From assembly GCA_903840505.1 (NCBI GenBank), contig CAIMGI010000182.1, forward strand, positions 1 through 45,207: 45,207 nucleotides of DNA, in the 5' to 3' direction. This DNA comes from an uncultured Bacteroidota bacterium (lineage in GTDB: Bacteria > Bacteroidota > Bacteroidia > UBA4408). The translations under genes were made by a program, and so were the position numbers. The notes under the pieces are model-generated. The model had not been told where the DNA came from and searched no databases. It saw nothing but the letters and a program-made list of their open reading frames with translations. Numbering within the stretch: position 1 is the first letter of the stretch; every line of letters begins with the position of its first letter. Shown here in pieces: positions 14,722 through 24,289 of the stretch.

Positions 14722-15759
14722 ATGGAAAAAACAGTAGCTAAAAAAACAAAGGAAGCAACAACAAAAACCACTACCGCTTTTGGTAAAGACACCTATATGT
14801 ATTGGTACGAGTTGATGTTGTTGATGAGAAAATTCGAAGAGAAAACAGGGCAATTGTATGTGCAACAAAAAATCCGCGGATTTTGTCATTTGTATATTGG
14901 TCAGGAAGCCTTGGTGGCAGGAGCTGAAACAGCTACCCGAAAGGATGATAGAGTGATTACTGCTTACCGCGATCACGCCCATCCTATTGGACGAGGTTTG
15001 GGTATTAACAGCATTATGGCTGAGTTGTACGCAAAATCAACAGGTTGCTCAAAAGGAAAAGGCGGGTCGATGCATATGTTCTCAAAAGAATTTAACTTTT
15101 TTGGAGGACACGGTATTGTAGGCGGACAAATCCCTTTGGGTGCCGGTATTGCCTTTGCCGATAAATACAATGGAAACGATAGAGTAACTTTGTGTTATAT
15201 GGGTGATGGTGCAGTGCGTCAAGGAGCATTGCACGAAGCATTTAATATGGCTATGCTTTGGAAACTACCCGTAATTTTCATCATTGAAAACAATAACTAC
15301 GCGATGGGTACATCGGTTGAACGTACCAGCAATGTGCACGACTTATATAAAATAGGATTGGGCTATGAAATGCCTTCTTACCAGGTTGACGGTATGAATT
15401 GCGAAACCGTTCACGAAGCTGTATCAGTTGCAGTAGCAAGAGCAAGAAAAGGAGACGGGCCAAGTTTGTTGGAGATGAAAACTTATCGTTACAAAGGTCA
15501 CTCTATGAGTGATGCTGCAACTTACAGAACGAAAGCGGAAGTGGAAGAATTCAAACACAAAGACCCTATTGAAAGTGTATTGGCTACCATCAAAAAAAAT
15601 AAATACGCTACCGATAAGGAATTGGAAGCCATTGAAGAAAAGATAAAAGCACAGGTAGAAGAATCGGTAAAATTTGCTGAAGAATCGCCTTATCCCGACC
15701 CTTCTGAATTATACAAAGATGTGTATGTGCAAGAAGATTACCCTTATATTAAAGACTAA
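14722..15759 (+). CDS. pdhA: Pyruvate dehydrogenase E1 component, alpha subunit
   Basis: 345 residues. It forms the thiamine-diphosphate-binding half of the E1 heterotetramer that decarboxylates pyruvate and acetylates the lipoyl group of E2. The TPP motif is GDGA (161-164) through ENNNYAMGT (189-197), with GGSMHMF at 114-120 and the regulatory-loop-like RYKGHSMSD at about 260. The N-terminal ~20 residues are Lys/Thr-rich. The beta subunit is not adjacent; from memory many Bacteroidota keep pdhB elsewhere, so this is no deletion. It precedes the E2 gene by 38 bp and shares its promoter. Confidence 0.95.
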   Translation: MEKTVAKKTKEATTKTTTAFGKDTYMYWYELMLLMRKFEEKTGQLYVQQKIRGFCHLYIGQEALVAGAETATRKDDRVITAYRDHAHPIGRGLGINSIMAELYAKSTGCSKGKGGSMHMFSKEFNFFGGHGIVGGQIPLGAGIAFADKYNGNDRVTLCYMGDGAVRQGALHEAFNMAMLWKLPVIFIIENNNYAMGTSVERTSNVHDLYKIGLGYEMPSYQVDGMNCETVHEAVSVAVARARKGDGPSLLEMKTYRYKGHSMSDAATYRTKAEVEEFKHKDPIESVLATIKKNKYATDKELEAIEEKIKAQVEESVKFAEESPYPDPSELYKDVYVQEDYPYIKD

Positions 15760-15797
15760 ACGAATTAGAAATTATACATAATTTACAATAAAAATAT

Positions 15798-17390
15798 ATG
15801 GCAGAAATAGTACGAATGCCCAAGTTAAGTGATACAATGACTGAAGGAGTTGTTGCTGAATGGCATAAAAAAGTGGGTGATGCAGTTAAGTCAGGTGAGT
15901 TACTTGCCGAAATTGAAACCGACAAGGCAACAATGGAATTTGAATCCTTTCAGGATGGAGTGTTATTGCACATTGGTGTTGAGAAAGGAAAAGGAGCACC
16001 CGTTGATTCTATACTTGCTATTTTAGGTAAAAAGGGAGAAGATATTTCTGCTTTGCTTGCCAAAGAAGCAAACACCGGCAGTACTAAAAAAGAAGAAGTT
16101 CAAAAAGAAACAGTTGCTGCACCTGCCAAAGCTGCCGCTGTAACTGCTGCAATACCGGCTACAGTTCAAATTGTACGTATGCCAAAATTAAGTGATACAA
16201 TGACCGAAGGAGTTGTTGCTGCTTGGCACAAAAAAATTGGCGACAAAGTTAAATCAGGTGAATTATTGGCGGAAATACAAACCGATAAAGCCACAATGGA
16301 ATTCGAATCCTTTCAGGACGGAGTGTTACTATACATTGGTGTAGAACAAGGTAAGGCAGCTCCTGTTGATTCCATTTTGGCGATACTAGGAAACGGTGGA
16401 GAAGATATTTCGGGAGTGCTTGCACAAGAGAAACAACAATCATCAACAGCTCCTGCAAAAACAGAAACTGTTGCACCTGTTAAAGAAAATAAAACAGTAC
16501 AAGCTACTGCTAGCACTACAAAAAACACCACATCATCAAACGATAGTAGATCAAAAATATCTCCTTTGGCTAACAAATTAGCGAAGGAAAAAGGCATTAA
16601 CCCAAAACAAATTAAAGGATCGGGCGATAATGGACGTATTATAAAACGTGACATTGATTTCCACAGCAGCGCTTCATCTCCGGCCTTTGTTGGTGTTGAA
16701 AGTTTCACCGAAGAGCCTGTTTCGCAAATGCGTAAAACCATTGCGCGCAGATTGGCAGAAAGTAAATTTGCTGCACCTCATTTCTATTTAACAATGGAAA
16801 TTAATATGGACGAAGCCATCAAAGTACGCGAATCCATTAATACTGTTGCTGCAACAAAAATTTCATTTAATGACTTAGTTGTAAAAGCCGCTGCTGCATC
16901 TTTGCGCAAACATCCAAAAGTAAATTCATCGTGGTTAGGCGATAAAATTCGTTACAACAACCATATTCACATTGGTATTGCGGTAGCTGTTGAAGAAGGA
17001 TTGTTAGTGCCTGTTGTTCGTTTTGCTGATGGAAAAACACTCACGCAAATTGGCACCGAAGTAAAAGCATTTGCACAAAAAGCAAAAGATAAAAAATTGC
17101 AACCAAGCGATTGGGAAGGAAATACATTTACCATCTCAAACCTGGGAATGTTTGGTATTGAAGAGTTTACTGCTATTATTAATCCACCGGATGCTTGTAT
17201 ACTTGCAGTGGGTGGTATTAAAAATACGCCCATTGTGAAGGACGGACAAATTGTTCCGGGTAACATAATGAAAGTTACACTTAGCTGCGACCACCGTGTG
17301 GTAGATGGTGCAACAGGCTCGGCATTTTTGCAAACATTTAAAAGCTTATTGGAAAGTCCGGTAATATTTCTTGGCGAACAGTCCATTTAA
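15798..17390 (+). CDS. pdhC: Pyruvate dehydrogenase E2, dihydrolipoamide acetyltransferase
   Basis: 530 residues. Two lipoyl domains (about 1-80 and 124-204) carry lipoylation lysines Lys43 and Lys164 in TDKATMEFES. They are so alike at DNA level that a recent duplication or gene conversion is likely. Ala/Thr/Lys-rich linkers follow each. An E3-binding domain lies at about 252-288 (ISPLANKLAKEKGI). The catalytic CAT domain from about 303 ends with HRVVDG (499-504), whose His and Asp are catalytic. The enzyme transfers acetyl to CoA and forms the core of the complex. The two-lipoyl layout is common in Gram-negative E2 proteins. Confidence 0.95.
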   Translation: MAEIVRMPKLSDTMTEGVVAEWHKKVGDAVKSGELLAEIETDKATMEFESFQDGVLLHIGVEKGKGAPVDSILAILGKKGEDISALLAKEANTGSTKKEEVQKETVAAPAKAAAVTAAIPATVQIVRMPKLSDTMTEGVVAAWHKKIGDKVKSGELLAEIQTDKATMEFESFQDGVLLYIGVEQGKAAPVDSILAILGNGGEDISGVLAQEKQQSSTAPAKTETVAPVKENKTVQATASTTKNTTSSNDSRSKISPLANKLAKEKGINPKQIKGSGDNGRIIKRDIDFHSSASSPAFVGVESFTEEPVSQMRKTIARRLAESKFAAPHFYLTMEINMDEAIKVRESINTVAATKISFNDLVVKAAAASLRKHPKVNSSWLGDKIRYNNHIHIGIAVAVEEGLLVPVVRFADGKTLTQIGTEVKAFAQKAKDKKLQPSDWEGNTFTISNLGMFGIEEFTAIINPPDACILAVGGIKNTPIVKDGQIVPGNIMKVTLSCDHRVVDGATGSAFLQTFKSLLESPVIFLGEQSI

Positions 17391-17407
17391 AAATGAATAC
17401 ATAGGGT

Positions 17408-17866
17408 ATGAAAAAGATAGCAGTTTTTCCCGGATCATTCGACCCTATTACAAAAGGACATCAGGATATTGTAAGGAGAGCACTGCCCCTCTTTGACGAA
17501 ATAATTATTGGCATTGGTATAAACTCTACCAAAGTATCGCACTTCTCACTCGGACAACGATTAAAGTTTATACAACAAACCTTTGCAAACGAAACGAATA
17601 TTAAAGTTAAATCCTACCAAGGACTAACAGTAGATTTTTGCAAAGAACACAATGCACAGTATATATTGCGCGGTATTCGATCATCGGTTGACTATGAATT
17701 TGAAAAGCCCATTGCACAAATGAATAAAGCAATGGAAGGTATCGAGACCATTTTTATGCTAACTTCACCTGAACTATCTGCAATAAGTTCCACCATTATA
17801 CGTGATATACTCAAGAATAATGGAAACGTAGCACAGTTTTTGCCTGAAGGTTTAGAGATAAAATGA
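17408..17866 (+). CDS. coaD: Phosphopantetheine adenylyltransferase
   Basis: 152 residues, the usual length for bacterial CoaD, which transfers AMP from ATP to 4'-phosphopantetheine in the penultimate step of CoA synthesis. Motifs: GSFDPITKGH (9-18, with His18 the T/HxGH histidine), LRGIRSSVDYEFE (about 88-100) and ISSTIIRD (about 128-135). Its position right after the CoA-using pyruvate dehydrogenase genes is suggestive but may be accidental. The stop overlaps the next start (ATGA). Confidence 0.96.
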   Translation: MKKIAVFPGSFDPITKGHQDIVRRALPLFDEIIIGIGINSTKVSHFSLGQRLKFIQQTFANETNIKVKSYQGLTVDFCKEHNAQYILRGIRSSVDYEFEKPIAQMNKAMEGIETIFMLTSPELSAISSTIIRDILKNNGNVAQFLPEGLEIK

Positions 17867-19290
17867 AAAAAAGTAAGTCTATAATTACGCTTCTTGTTTT
17901 GCTTTTTTGTTCAAGAATTTTACTTGCACAAGAAACCAATATTATTGGCAATGCACCCTACCTGCCCAACCAGGTGTTAGCATTGTATGGCTATGACGAC
18001 TACCTTACACTTACACCCTTAAAAAAACAAGAAATAACAAGTGATGCCAATGGGAAATTTTCTTTCGCGTTTAAAAATTCGAGTACCTCACTTGTGTTTT
18101 TAAAGTACAAAAATGTGAAAGTTTCGTTTTACTGTGAACCCGGTAAAACCTACCGTTTAAGGATACTGAAACTCGACTCAATCGCCAATCAAAATTTATC
18201 AGCCGACATTGAAGCAGAAGCTATTTTTCAAAATTATGATAGTTTAGAATTAAACCAACTAATTGCCAAGTACAATAAATACCTCGATAATTTTTATTTA
18301 GACAACAGTAAACTCATTGTTGTAAAAGCAATTAAAGTACTCTACAAAAAAATAGAAGATTTTAAAAAGCAAACACAAAAGGATTTTGCATACGCTAACA
18401 ACGCATATTTCAAATCCTATATAAAAAGCTCATTTGCAGCCTTGGATGAAATTGTATTTACACCCAAAGCAAGCATTTATAAAGAATATTATTCGGGAGT
18501 ATTGCAATACCACAGCTATGATTATATTCAAGGCATCAGTTCGCATTTTACAGATTATTTAGAGCAATTGGGTTTAACAAAAAAAGGAGCTTCAATTTTC
18601 GATGATATAAATATTCGTCACAATTACGATGCACTAAAAAAATCTGTTTCAAAAGCCGATTCAATTGTTACAAATGACACACTGAGAGAATTACTCGTAA
18701 TAAAAGGCTTAGGTGAACTTTACTACAAAGCAAGTACAAAAAAGTACGGTGTTGAACTTGTTTTGGAACAAATTATAAAACAAGCACTTTCAAAACAGAA
18801 TAAAACAATTGCACAAAATACATTAAGCAGATTAACTTACTTGCAAATCAATTCAAAAGCCCCCGATTTTGACACAATCGATGCAACGGGAACCGCAATC
18901 AAACTAAGTAGTTTAACAGGCAAAATGGTGTATCTTAATTTTTGGTCGGTAAACAGCATTTCATCTATGGAAGAATTACTGGCCATTAAAAAACTGAACG
19001 AAAAATACAATGGCATCATTTCTTTTGTAAGCGTTTGTTCTGATGAGGACAGTGATGCCGCAAAATCATTTGTAAAGAAAAATAAATTGGCTTGGAATAT
19101 GGTTTATGACAAAGACAAAAAAGTTGCCAATATATATACCATAAAAGTAGTGCCTGCTTTCTTTTTAATCGATAAAGACGGATTTCTTATCAAATCACCT
19201 GCTGAATCCCCAAGTCAAAACATTGAAGATACATTTAGGGATATGAGCCAAAAAAAGGAAAAGAAAGGAAAAGTGGGTGAAAAGGATTAA
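17863..19290 (+). CDS. Exported TlpA-like protein with thioredoxin fold lacking both active-site cysteines
   Basis: 475 residues. A signal peptide (about 1-22, ending LLAQ) is followed by an N-terminal DUF4369-like beta domain, a central helical region, and a C-terminal TlpA/AhpC-type domain (about 330-460). The usual WxxWCxxC appears as W361-SVNS-IS-S368, so both cysteines are serines, while the downstream cis-proline (VVPAFFLID) is kept. It therefore cannot run thiol-disulfide exchange and may be a structural or binding domain. The tail is Lys-rich. Translation is coupled to coaD by ATGA. Confidence 0.8.
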   Translation: MKKSKSIITLLVLLFCSRILLAQETNIIGNAPYLPNQVLALYGYDDYLTLTPLKKQEITSDANGKFSFAFKNSSTSLVFLKYKNVKVSFYCEPGKTYRLRILKLDSIANQNLSADIEAEAIFQNYDSLELNQLIAKYNKYLDNFYLDNSKLIVVKAIKVLYKKIEDFKKQTQKDFAYANNAYFKSYIKSSFAALDEIVFTPKASIYKEYYSGVLQYHSYDYIQGISSHFTDYLEQLGLTKKGASIFDDINIRHNYDALKKSVSKADSIVTNDTLRELLVIKGLGELYYKASTKKYGVELVLEQIIKQALSKQNKTIAQNTLSRLTYLQINSKAPDFDTIDATGTAIKLSSLTGKMVYLNFWSVNSISSMEELLAIKKLNEKYNGIISFVSVCSDEDSDAAKSFVKKNKLAWNMVYDKDKKVANIYTIKVVPAFFLIDKDGFLIKSPAESPSQNIEDTFRDMSQKKEKKGKVGEKD

Positions 19291-19371
19291 TCCAAACTAT
19301 CCAGGCACTGTGCATTTTTTGTATTTTTGAAAAATGGTATAATACTTGCCTAACCCTTAGAAATATTTTTT

Positions 19372-21729
19372 ATGAAAAAAGCCATACTCCTTTTTATTAT
19401 TGTATTGCTGCACGGTGCAACACAGCTTTCTGCTCAAAATCAAGTAATATTTCAGGATAATAATCCAAAAACCTATGCCTTTCGTTTTAATGGAGGCGGT
19501 GCAAGTAATGGTGAAGTTAACTACATCATTACCCGCCTTGCCGAAAGTTATGGCAGGGGAAATTACAATATTGAATACCAATTGGGCTTTAACCAATCTG
19601 CCCGTATTACAAAAGCAGGCAATCAGCTTACGCTAACTGTTGATTTTCAAAATATAGTTTGCAGCGGAGATATATTTTATAAAGCCTTTAATGTTGGTGA
19701 TGTACTTATTCCGTCCAACCTTTCATTTCAATTAAACCTACTAAACAATCAGAACCAAGTTGTAAGCAATTATAATTTTGAAAACATAAAAATTATAAAC
19801 GGTATTGCCGATGGTGGACAAGCAACTTACAAAGATTCAACAAACGGAACTTTTAAATTACAAGTTATAAACTTAAAACTTACCTATAGTAAAAATGCAC
19901 TACAAAAATTTGACGACCGTATAGCAGCCATTAACGACTACAATTTTTCACTTTCACAATTGGATATAAACTACCAAAACCTGCAAGTGATTAATTTAAA
20001 CGATATTGATAATATACCCAATCAAAATAGCACATTGCAACTAATAGAAAGCAACATTGCAGGAATAGAATCGAAAAATATTCCACAACGTTTAAACCTT
20101 ATGGCTTTCGACCCGGGACAGTTTATGATGAAATTTGGTTCTTTAAAAGACCAAGCTTTTCAAAAAAGAATGGCAATGAACCAAATTCTTTCAACATTGG
20201 ATGCCAACTTCTATAATAAAGGATTGGAGTTCTTAGTGAATGGAAACGGAAAAGCTGCGCGCAATTATTTTAATCGTTCAACCGAAGTTAATCCTGCATT
20301 TGCTCCAGCTAACTACCAACTGGCCAAAATGGATTTTGTGGAAGGCAATCTGCAAGATGCAGAAAACAGAGCAAAGGATATACTTTACAAAATGAATCCC
20401 GACCCAAATACCAAGCAACTTACACAAGAATTGTTGCATAATGTATTTGTAGAATATGTTAACCAAGCTACTGAATTTAATAGAAAAGGAATGTATAACA
20501 ATGCCTTGAATTTGCTTCAAAGAGCCGTTGCCATTTGCAAAGGAATGAGCGGTGTTGTTTGCGATGAAAAAGTATTTACTGAAATGAACATTGCAAAAAA
20601 AGGTATTTATGAAAGTTACCTGACAGATGCAAAAATGTTCCTGCAAAAAAATGACTTAGACAAAGCAGAGAAAGCAGTATATGATGCTGTAACTTATCAA
20701 AAAAATAACGATAGAGAGTTACCCGACCACCTTGCTGCCGATGCTGTTATGAAAAGCATTAAGCAACAACGCTATAATAATTTTGTATCCGACTCCAAAA
20801 TTAAAATAGCACAAAGAGATTTTAGTGGGGCCTTAAACAATTTAAACAGCGCAACTGACCTACAAAGGGAATATAACCTCACTCCTATTGCCGAAATAAA
20901 TAAACTTAAAAAAGAAGCTGCAAAACCTGTAGTGTTCATTTTGGTTAATGATGGACTGGAAAATGTGCGTAGCAATCAATTGCAAAACGCTCGAAAAATA
21001 GCCAAAGAAGCTGCTGAAATACAGAATAATAATGGACTGGCAGACGATAAGGAAGTTATTAAAAGCTTAAAATCATTGCAGGACAAAATTTTCTCACAAC
21101 AATGTATCAATGCACAAAATGCATTCGACAACTTTGTAAACAAAGCGCTTCAAGCTGCTGCTAAAAATGAATATATCAATGCCGATAATTTTTACATCGA
21201 TGCAGAAAGGGTTATGTCTGATAATGCCGAATGTGCTTTAAACATTGGCACCACGAAAGACGACCATTTAAAATTACTACCGGCTGCTACCTACCAAAAA
21301 TTGATTTACCAAACTATAGATTTGCAAGACAATAGCAATTACCAACAAGCAATTGATAAGTATTTAGAGGCAGGCAAATATTTTATAAATTTTGAAATAC
21401 AAAATTTCAAACTAGAACACAAAGACTTATACAACTTTACTGTTTCAAATGGCAAGAATGGATTTTTAGCCTTTGTTGCAGAATACTATAAAGAAAAAAA
21501 GGAATTGGATAAATCATTGGACTTATACAAAGAGTTAATTAAACGTAACTACCCCGAAAGACGCTACAAACGACCAGTGTATGAACTGGGAAGAGAATTC
21601 GCAAAAAGAGATTTTGCAAAAAACAGCAAAGCGGATTTCAAAAAAGTGTCTACTGCCTATGCGAATGGTATGCCTGAATTAAAGTACCTTACTAAGGGTT
21701 ATAGATACCAGTGGAGAAAGTTGAATTAA
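19372..21729 (+). CDS. Exported protein with TPR repeats, function unknown
   Basis: 785 residues. The signal peptide is about 1-21 (ending LSAQN). Residues 25-180 are beta-rich and may be an immunoglobulin-like or C2-like domain. From about 280 onward the sequence is helical, with TPR-like units (for example FYNKGLEFLVNGNGKAARNY, then NPAFAPANYQLAKM) continuing to about residue 740. No lipobox is present, so it is probably periplasmic. I do not recognise the family. A -7 match TATTTTTG lies at 19322-19329 without a clear -33. It is convergent with the glycan operon. Confidence 0.75.
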   Translation: MKKAILLFIIVLLHGATQLSAQNQVIFQDNNPKTYAFRFNGGGASNGEVNYIITRLAESYGRGNYNIEYQLGFNQSARITKAGNQLTLTVDFQNIVCSGDIFYKAFNVGDVLIPSNLSFQLNLLNNQNQVVSNYNFENIKIINGIADGGQATYKDSTNGTFKLQVINLKLTYSKNALQKFDDRIAAINDYNFSLSQLDINYQNLQVINLNDIDNIPNQNSTLQLIESNIAGIESKNIPQRLNLMAFDPGQFMMKFGSLKDQAFQKRMAMNQILSTLDANFYNKGLEFLVNGNGKAARNYFNRSTEVNPAFAPANYQLAKMDFVEGNLQDAENRAKDILYKMNPDPNTKQLTQELLHNVFVEYVNQATEFNRKGMYNNALNLLQRAVAICKGMSGVVCDEKVFTEMNIAKKGIYESYLTDAKMFLQKNDLDKAEKAVYDAVTYQKNNDRELPDHLAADAVMKSIKQQRYNNFVSDSKIKIAQRDFSGALNNLNSATDLQREYNLTPIAEINKLKKEAAKPVVFILVNDGLENVRSNQLQNARKIAKEAAEIQNNNGLADDKEVIKSLKSLQDKIFSQQCINAQNAFDNFVNKALQAAAKNEYINADNFYIDAERVMSDNAECALNIGTTKDDHLKLLPAATYQKLIYQTIDLQDNSNYQQAIDKYLEAGKYFINFEIQNFKLEHKDLYNFTVSNGKNGFLAFVAEYYKEKKELDKSLDLYKELIKRNYPERRYKRPVYELGREFAKRDFAKNSKADFKKVSTAYANGMPELKYLTKGYRYQWRKLN

Positions 21730-21832
21730 TTTGAAAATTTGAAAATGAGCTAATTTGGAAATGGTTTGTTTACCTCACCATTATAAATTGTATTTTTCAA
21801 ATTATGACCTACTAAATTAGGAACAAAAAACC
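21730..21832. other. Convergent intergenic stretch with an AT-rich inverted repeat
   Basis: TAATTTGAAAA at 21727-21737 (starting in the stop codon) is the exact reverse complement of TTTTCAAATTA at 21794-21804. Between them, short direct repeats of TTTGAAAAT lie in an AT-rich sequence. It may serve as a weak bidirectional terminator. No gene is seen. Confidence 0.35.
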
Positions 21833-22576
21833 TCAAAAAAATTGTTTCAGCTTTGAAAGGGGCTTTCGTATAAGTGTAAATAACTTTGGGCGTATGTTGT
21901 TTATTTCCCAGGCTTTTAAGTCTTCCCTATTGGCTTTTATACGATTGGCGATGCTCACGTTGCTCTTCCCTCCATCACGCATTTTTACGGCAAGTATCGG
22001 CAAATAAAAGGTGCTTATTTTTTTAACGTGAAGCATACGTAACATTAACTCATAATCGGCAGCAGAGCGAAGTGTTGTGTTAAACACACCAAACTTTTCA
22101 TAGCATGACTTGCGTATAAAAAAAGCAGGATGAGGAGGCATCCATCCTTTAAAAAAAAGTCCATCGGTATAAGCTCCGGCTATCCAATTCCGCTTTACCT
22201 TTTTTGTATCATCCCTATCAACATATTGCAAATCGCAGTAAACGCTATCGCAATTTCCCTTCTCAAATGCTTCGAGCACCTTACTTATAATGGTACTATC
22301 TGCATAAAAATCATCCGAATTGAGGATGGCAATAACATCACCCGTAGCCATTGATATTCCCTTATTAATGGCAAAATACATTCCTTCATCCTTTTCTGAA
22401 ACAAGCTTCGCTATATTATTTTTATAGGCATTCAAAATAGCAGGTGTATTGTCACTTGAACCTCCATCGATGATAATGTATTCTATGTTTGTATAATCCT
22501 GGGAAATAACTGATTTTATAGTGTCCTCAAGCGTGCTTTCGCTATTGTAACAAACGGTTATTACAGATACTTTCAT
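21833..22576 (-). CDS. Family 2 glycosyltransferase
   Basis: 247 residues of the GT-A fold: SVITVCYNSESTLEDTIKSV at the start, IIIDGGSSDNT at 34-44, and the metal-binding NSDDF (Asp88-Asp89). This WcaA-type inverting enzyme transfers a sugar from a nucleotide donor to a lipid-linked glycan; donor and acceptor are not readable. It is the last gene of the minus-strand glycan operon, 5 nt after the acetyltransferase. Confidence 0.92.
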   Translation of the reverse strand: MKVSVITVCYNSESTLEDTIKSVISQDYTNIEYIIIDGGSSDNTPAILNAYKNNIAKLVSEKDEGMYFAINKGISMATGDVIAILNSDDFYADSTIISKVLEAFEKGNCDSVYCDLQYVDRDDTKKVKRNWIAGAYTDGLFFKGWMPPHPAFFIRKSCYEKFGVFNTTLRSAADYELMLRMLHVKKISTFYLPILAVKMRDGGKSNVSIANRIKANREDLKAWEINNIRPKLFTLIRKPLSKLKQFF

Positions 22577-22581
22577 TCCTT

Positions 22582-23136
22582 TTATGATGCCTTAATTACC
22601 CGTTCTCTCACTTTTACTGCCGGATTACCTTGATAAATGGTGTACGCCTCAAGGTTAGTAATTGCAACGGAACCAACTGCTAAAACAGAATGACTGTGAC
22701 AAACAACGCCCGGACAAACTACTGATTTAGCACCAATCCAGGCACCTTCTTTAATATGTATTTCCAATGTAATAAGATCGAAAGTGCTTTTTTTATAATT
22801 ATGATTACCGCAAAGCAGCATTGCTCCTTGCGAAATACAAACATCGTTTGCTATGTTTACTTTTGCCAAATTATCTATCCACACTTTTTCACCAATCCAA
22901 ACATTATCTCCTATTTGAAGCTTCCAAGGATACTTAATATTTACAGCAGGTTTTATAACAACACTCTTACCTACTTTTGCACCAAATAATCGAAGCAACA
23001 TTACCTTTATCCCACTAAAAGGAAAATAGCTGGTAAAAAAACAAGCATTCACCAAGTACCACAATCCCCTAACAAAAAAAGAGGCTCCTGGGTCATACCA
23101 ACTGTTATTGTAGGATGAAAGATTTGTTTGTTGCAT
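22582..23136 (-). CDS. wcaF: WcaF-like hexapeptide O-acetyltransferase
   Basis: 184 residues. Left-handed beta-helix hexapeptide repeats (IGDNVWIGEKVWIDN and AWIGAKSVVCPGV) follow an N-terminal segment typical of WcaF (YDPGASFFVRGLWYLVN). The GNHNY around residue 110 contains the catalytic His region. It acetylates a sugar residue of an exported polysaccharide with acetyl-CoA. Starts at an ATG, 13 nt after the glycosyltransferase upstream of it. Confidence 0.88.
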   Translation of the reverse strand: MQQTNLSSYNNSWYDPGASFFVRGLWYLVNACFFTSYFPFSGIKVMLLRLFGAKVGKSVVIKPAVNIKYPWKLQIGDNVWIGEKVWIDNLAKVNIANDVCISQGAMLLCGNHNYKKSTFDLITLEIHIKEGAWIGAKSVVCPGVVCHSHSVLAVGSVAITNLEAYTIYQGNPAVKVRERVIKAS

Positions 23137-23149
23137 ATTGTAAAGGTAA

Positions 23150-24286
23150 TTATTTAAACAATATTCTGTTTTGTAGGATTAAGTTAGTGTCTGCACTAAA
23201 TTTTTTTGCATAGGCAAACGCTGCCTCACTCATTTTTTCATATTCTATGTCGGACATTGCAATTGCTTCCTCAATTGCAGCGACATACTTTTCTCTGCTA
23301 TTTAAAGATATATCCCAACCACAATGTTGTTCGTATAAATTACGCCACATTGTATTGTCGCTAATAATTACAGGACAACCTGTGCTCATTGCTTGTAAAA
23401 TTATGTGTCCGAAATTTTCCCCCAAGGTGGGCATAATCATAAAATGATACTTAGAGAGTGTTGAAATAACAGCTGTACTTTCAACACTTCCCTTGTAATT
23501 CACCACAATATTTTTTTGTAAAGATTCAATTATCGCTTTGCATTCATCCCAATAATCAGGCTTATAAACCGGTCCGTAAATATCCAATTCTACATTGCCC
23601 TTTACCTGTGTTAATACTTCCAAAGCATACTTTAAATTTTTTTCGGGGGCAATGCGTGCAATATTCACCAGCTTTATTGACCCAACTAATTTTTCCTTAT
23701 TAGGTTTTAATTCCAATGTAATTTTTTGAGGCAAATTGGCTGCAACAATAACACTAACGTTTTTAAAGTTTTTTGAAATATCCGACCTTTCATTTTCGTT
23801 CGTTGCGTGAAAAATAACCTTACTGAATAAGCCTGTAAATTTGGAAACAAAAAGAAACAGTTGCTTTTTAATGCCTTTTATATGAAGTGCATTTGCTGCC
23901 AGCATTCCCCTGGCTGCAACAATACACCTTTTATTACTTCCCCTTAATAAATACAGAGGCAATAAACTGAAGTAAAAAGAAAATATACCATTTAAATAAA
24001 CCGTATCGTAATTTTCTGTATTGAGTAAATGCTGAATATTTTTTTTATTCAGTGTATCAGAAGAAAAGTAATAAACACGTGTACCATCCACAATATTCCA
24101 CTCGTTACTTTTAATGTTTGCGTAGGGTATTGTTTCACAATAATCGGTATCTCGGGTAACAACAGAAAAATCATATTCTTTCCCCAAGTGAGCAATTAAG
24201 TTGCTGCACGACTGAATAGGACCACCGGCTTTATAACCCGGAAGGTACCAATCAATAAACACAAGTATTTTCTTTTTATCGGTCAA
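23150..24286 (-). CDS. Family 4 glycosyltransferase, TTG start
   Basis: 378 residues, GT-B fold: the opening FIDWYLPGYKAGGPIQSCSNL is the N-terminal acceptor domain, NIARIAPEKNLKYALEV starts the donor domain (about 208), and GENFGHIILQAMSTGCPVI is the donor-binding loop. The EX7E motif reads Glu...Gln, so the second Glu is replaced, a common variation. The only start that keeps the N-terminus is TTG at 24286, three nucleotides after the asnB stop. The N-terminal motif resembles a set of exopolysaccharide glycosyltransferases of this phylum. Confidence 0.88.
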   Translation of the reverse strand: MTDKKKILVFIDWYLPGYKAGGPIQSCSNLIAHLGKEYDFSVVTRDTDYCETIPYANIKSNEWNIVDGTRVYYFSSDTLNKKNIQHLLNTENYDTVYLNGIFSFYFSLLPLYLLRGSNKRCIVAARGMLAANALHIKGIKKQLFLFVSKFTGLFSKVIFHATNENERSDISKNFKNVSVIVAANLPQKITLELKPNKEKLVGSIKLVNIARIAPEKNLKYALEVLTQVKGNVELDIYGPVYKPDYWDECKAIIESLQKNIVVNYKGSVESTAVISTLSKYHFMIMPTLGENFGHIILQAMSTGCPVIISDNTMWRNLYEQHCGWDISLNSREKYVAAIEEAIAMSDIEYEKMSEAAFAYAKKFSADTNLILQNRILFK

Positions 24287-24289
24287 TGT

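Noticed and set aside
14722-17390. Missing pyruvate dehydrogenase E1-beta gene as a deletion
   Set aside because: Many Bacteroidota place pdhB elsewhere, and the 38 bp between the two genes is a normal gap.
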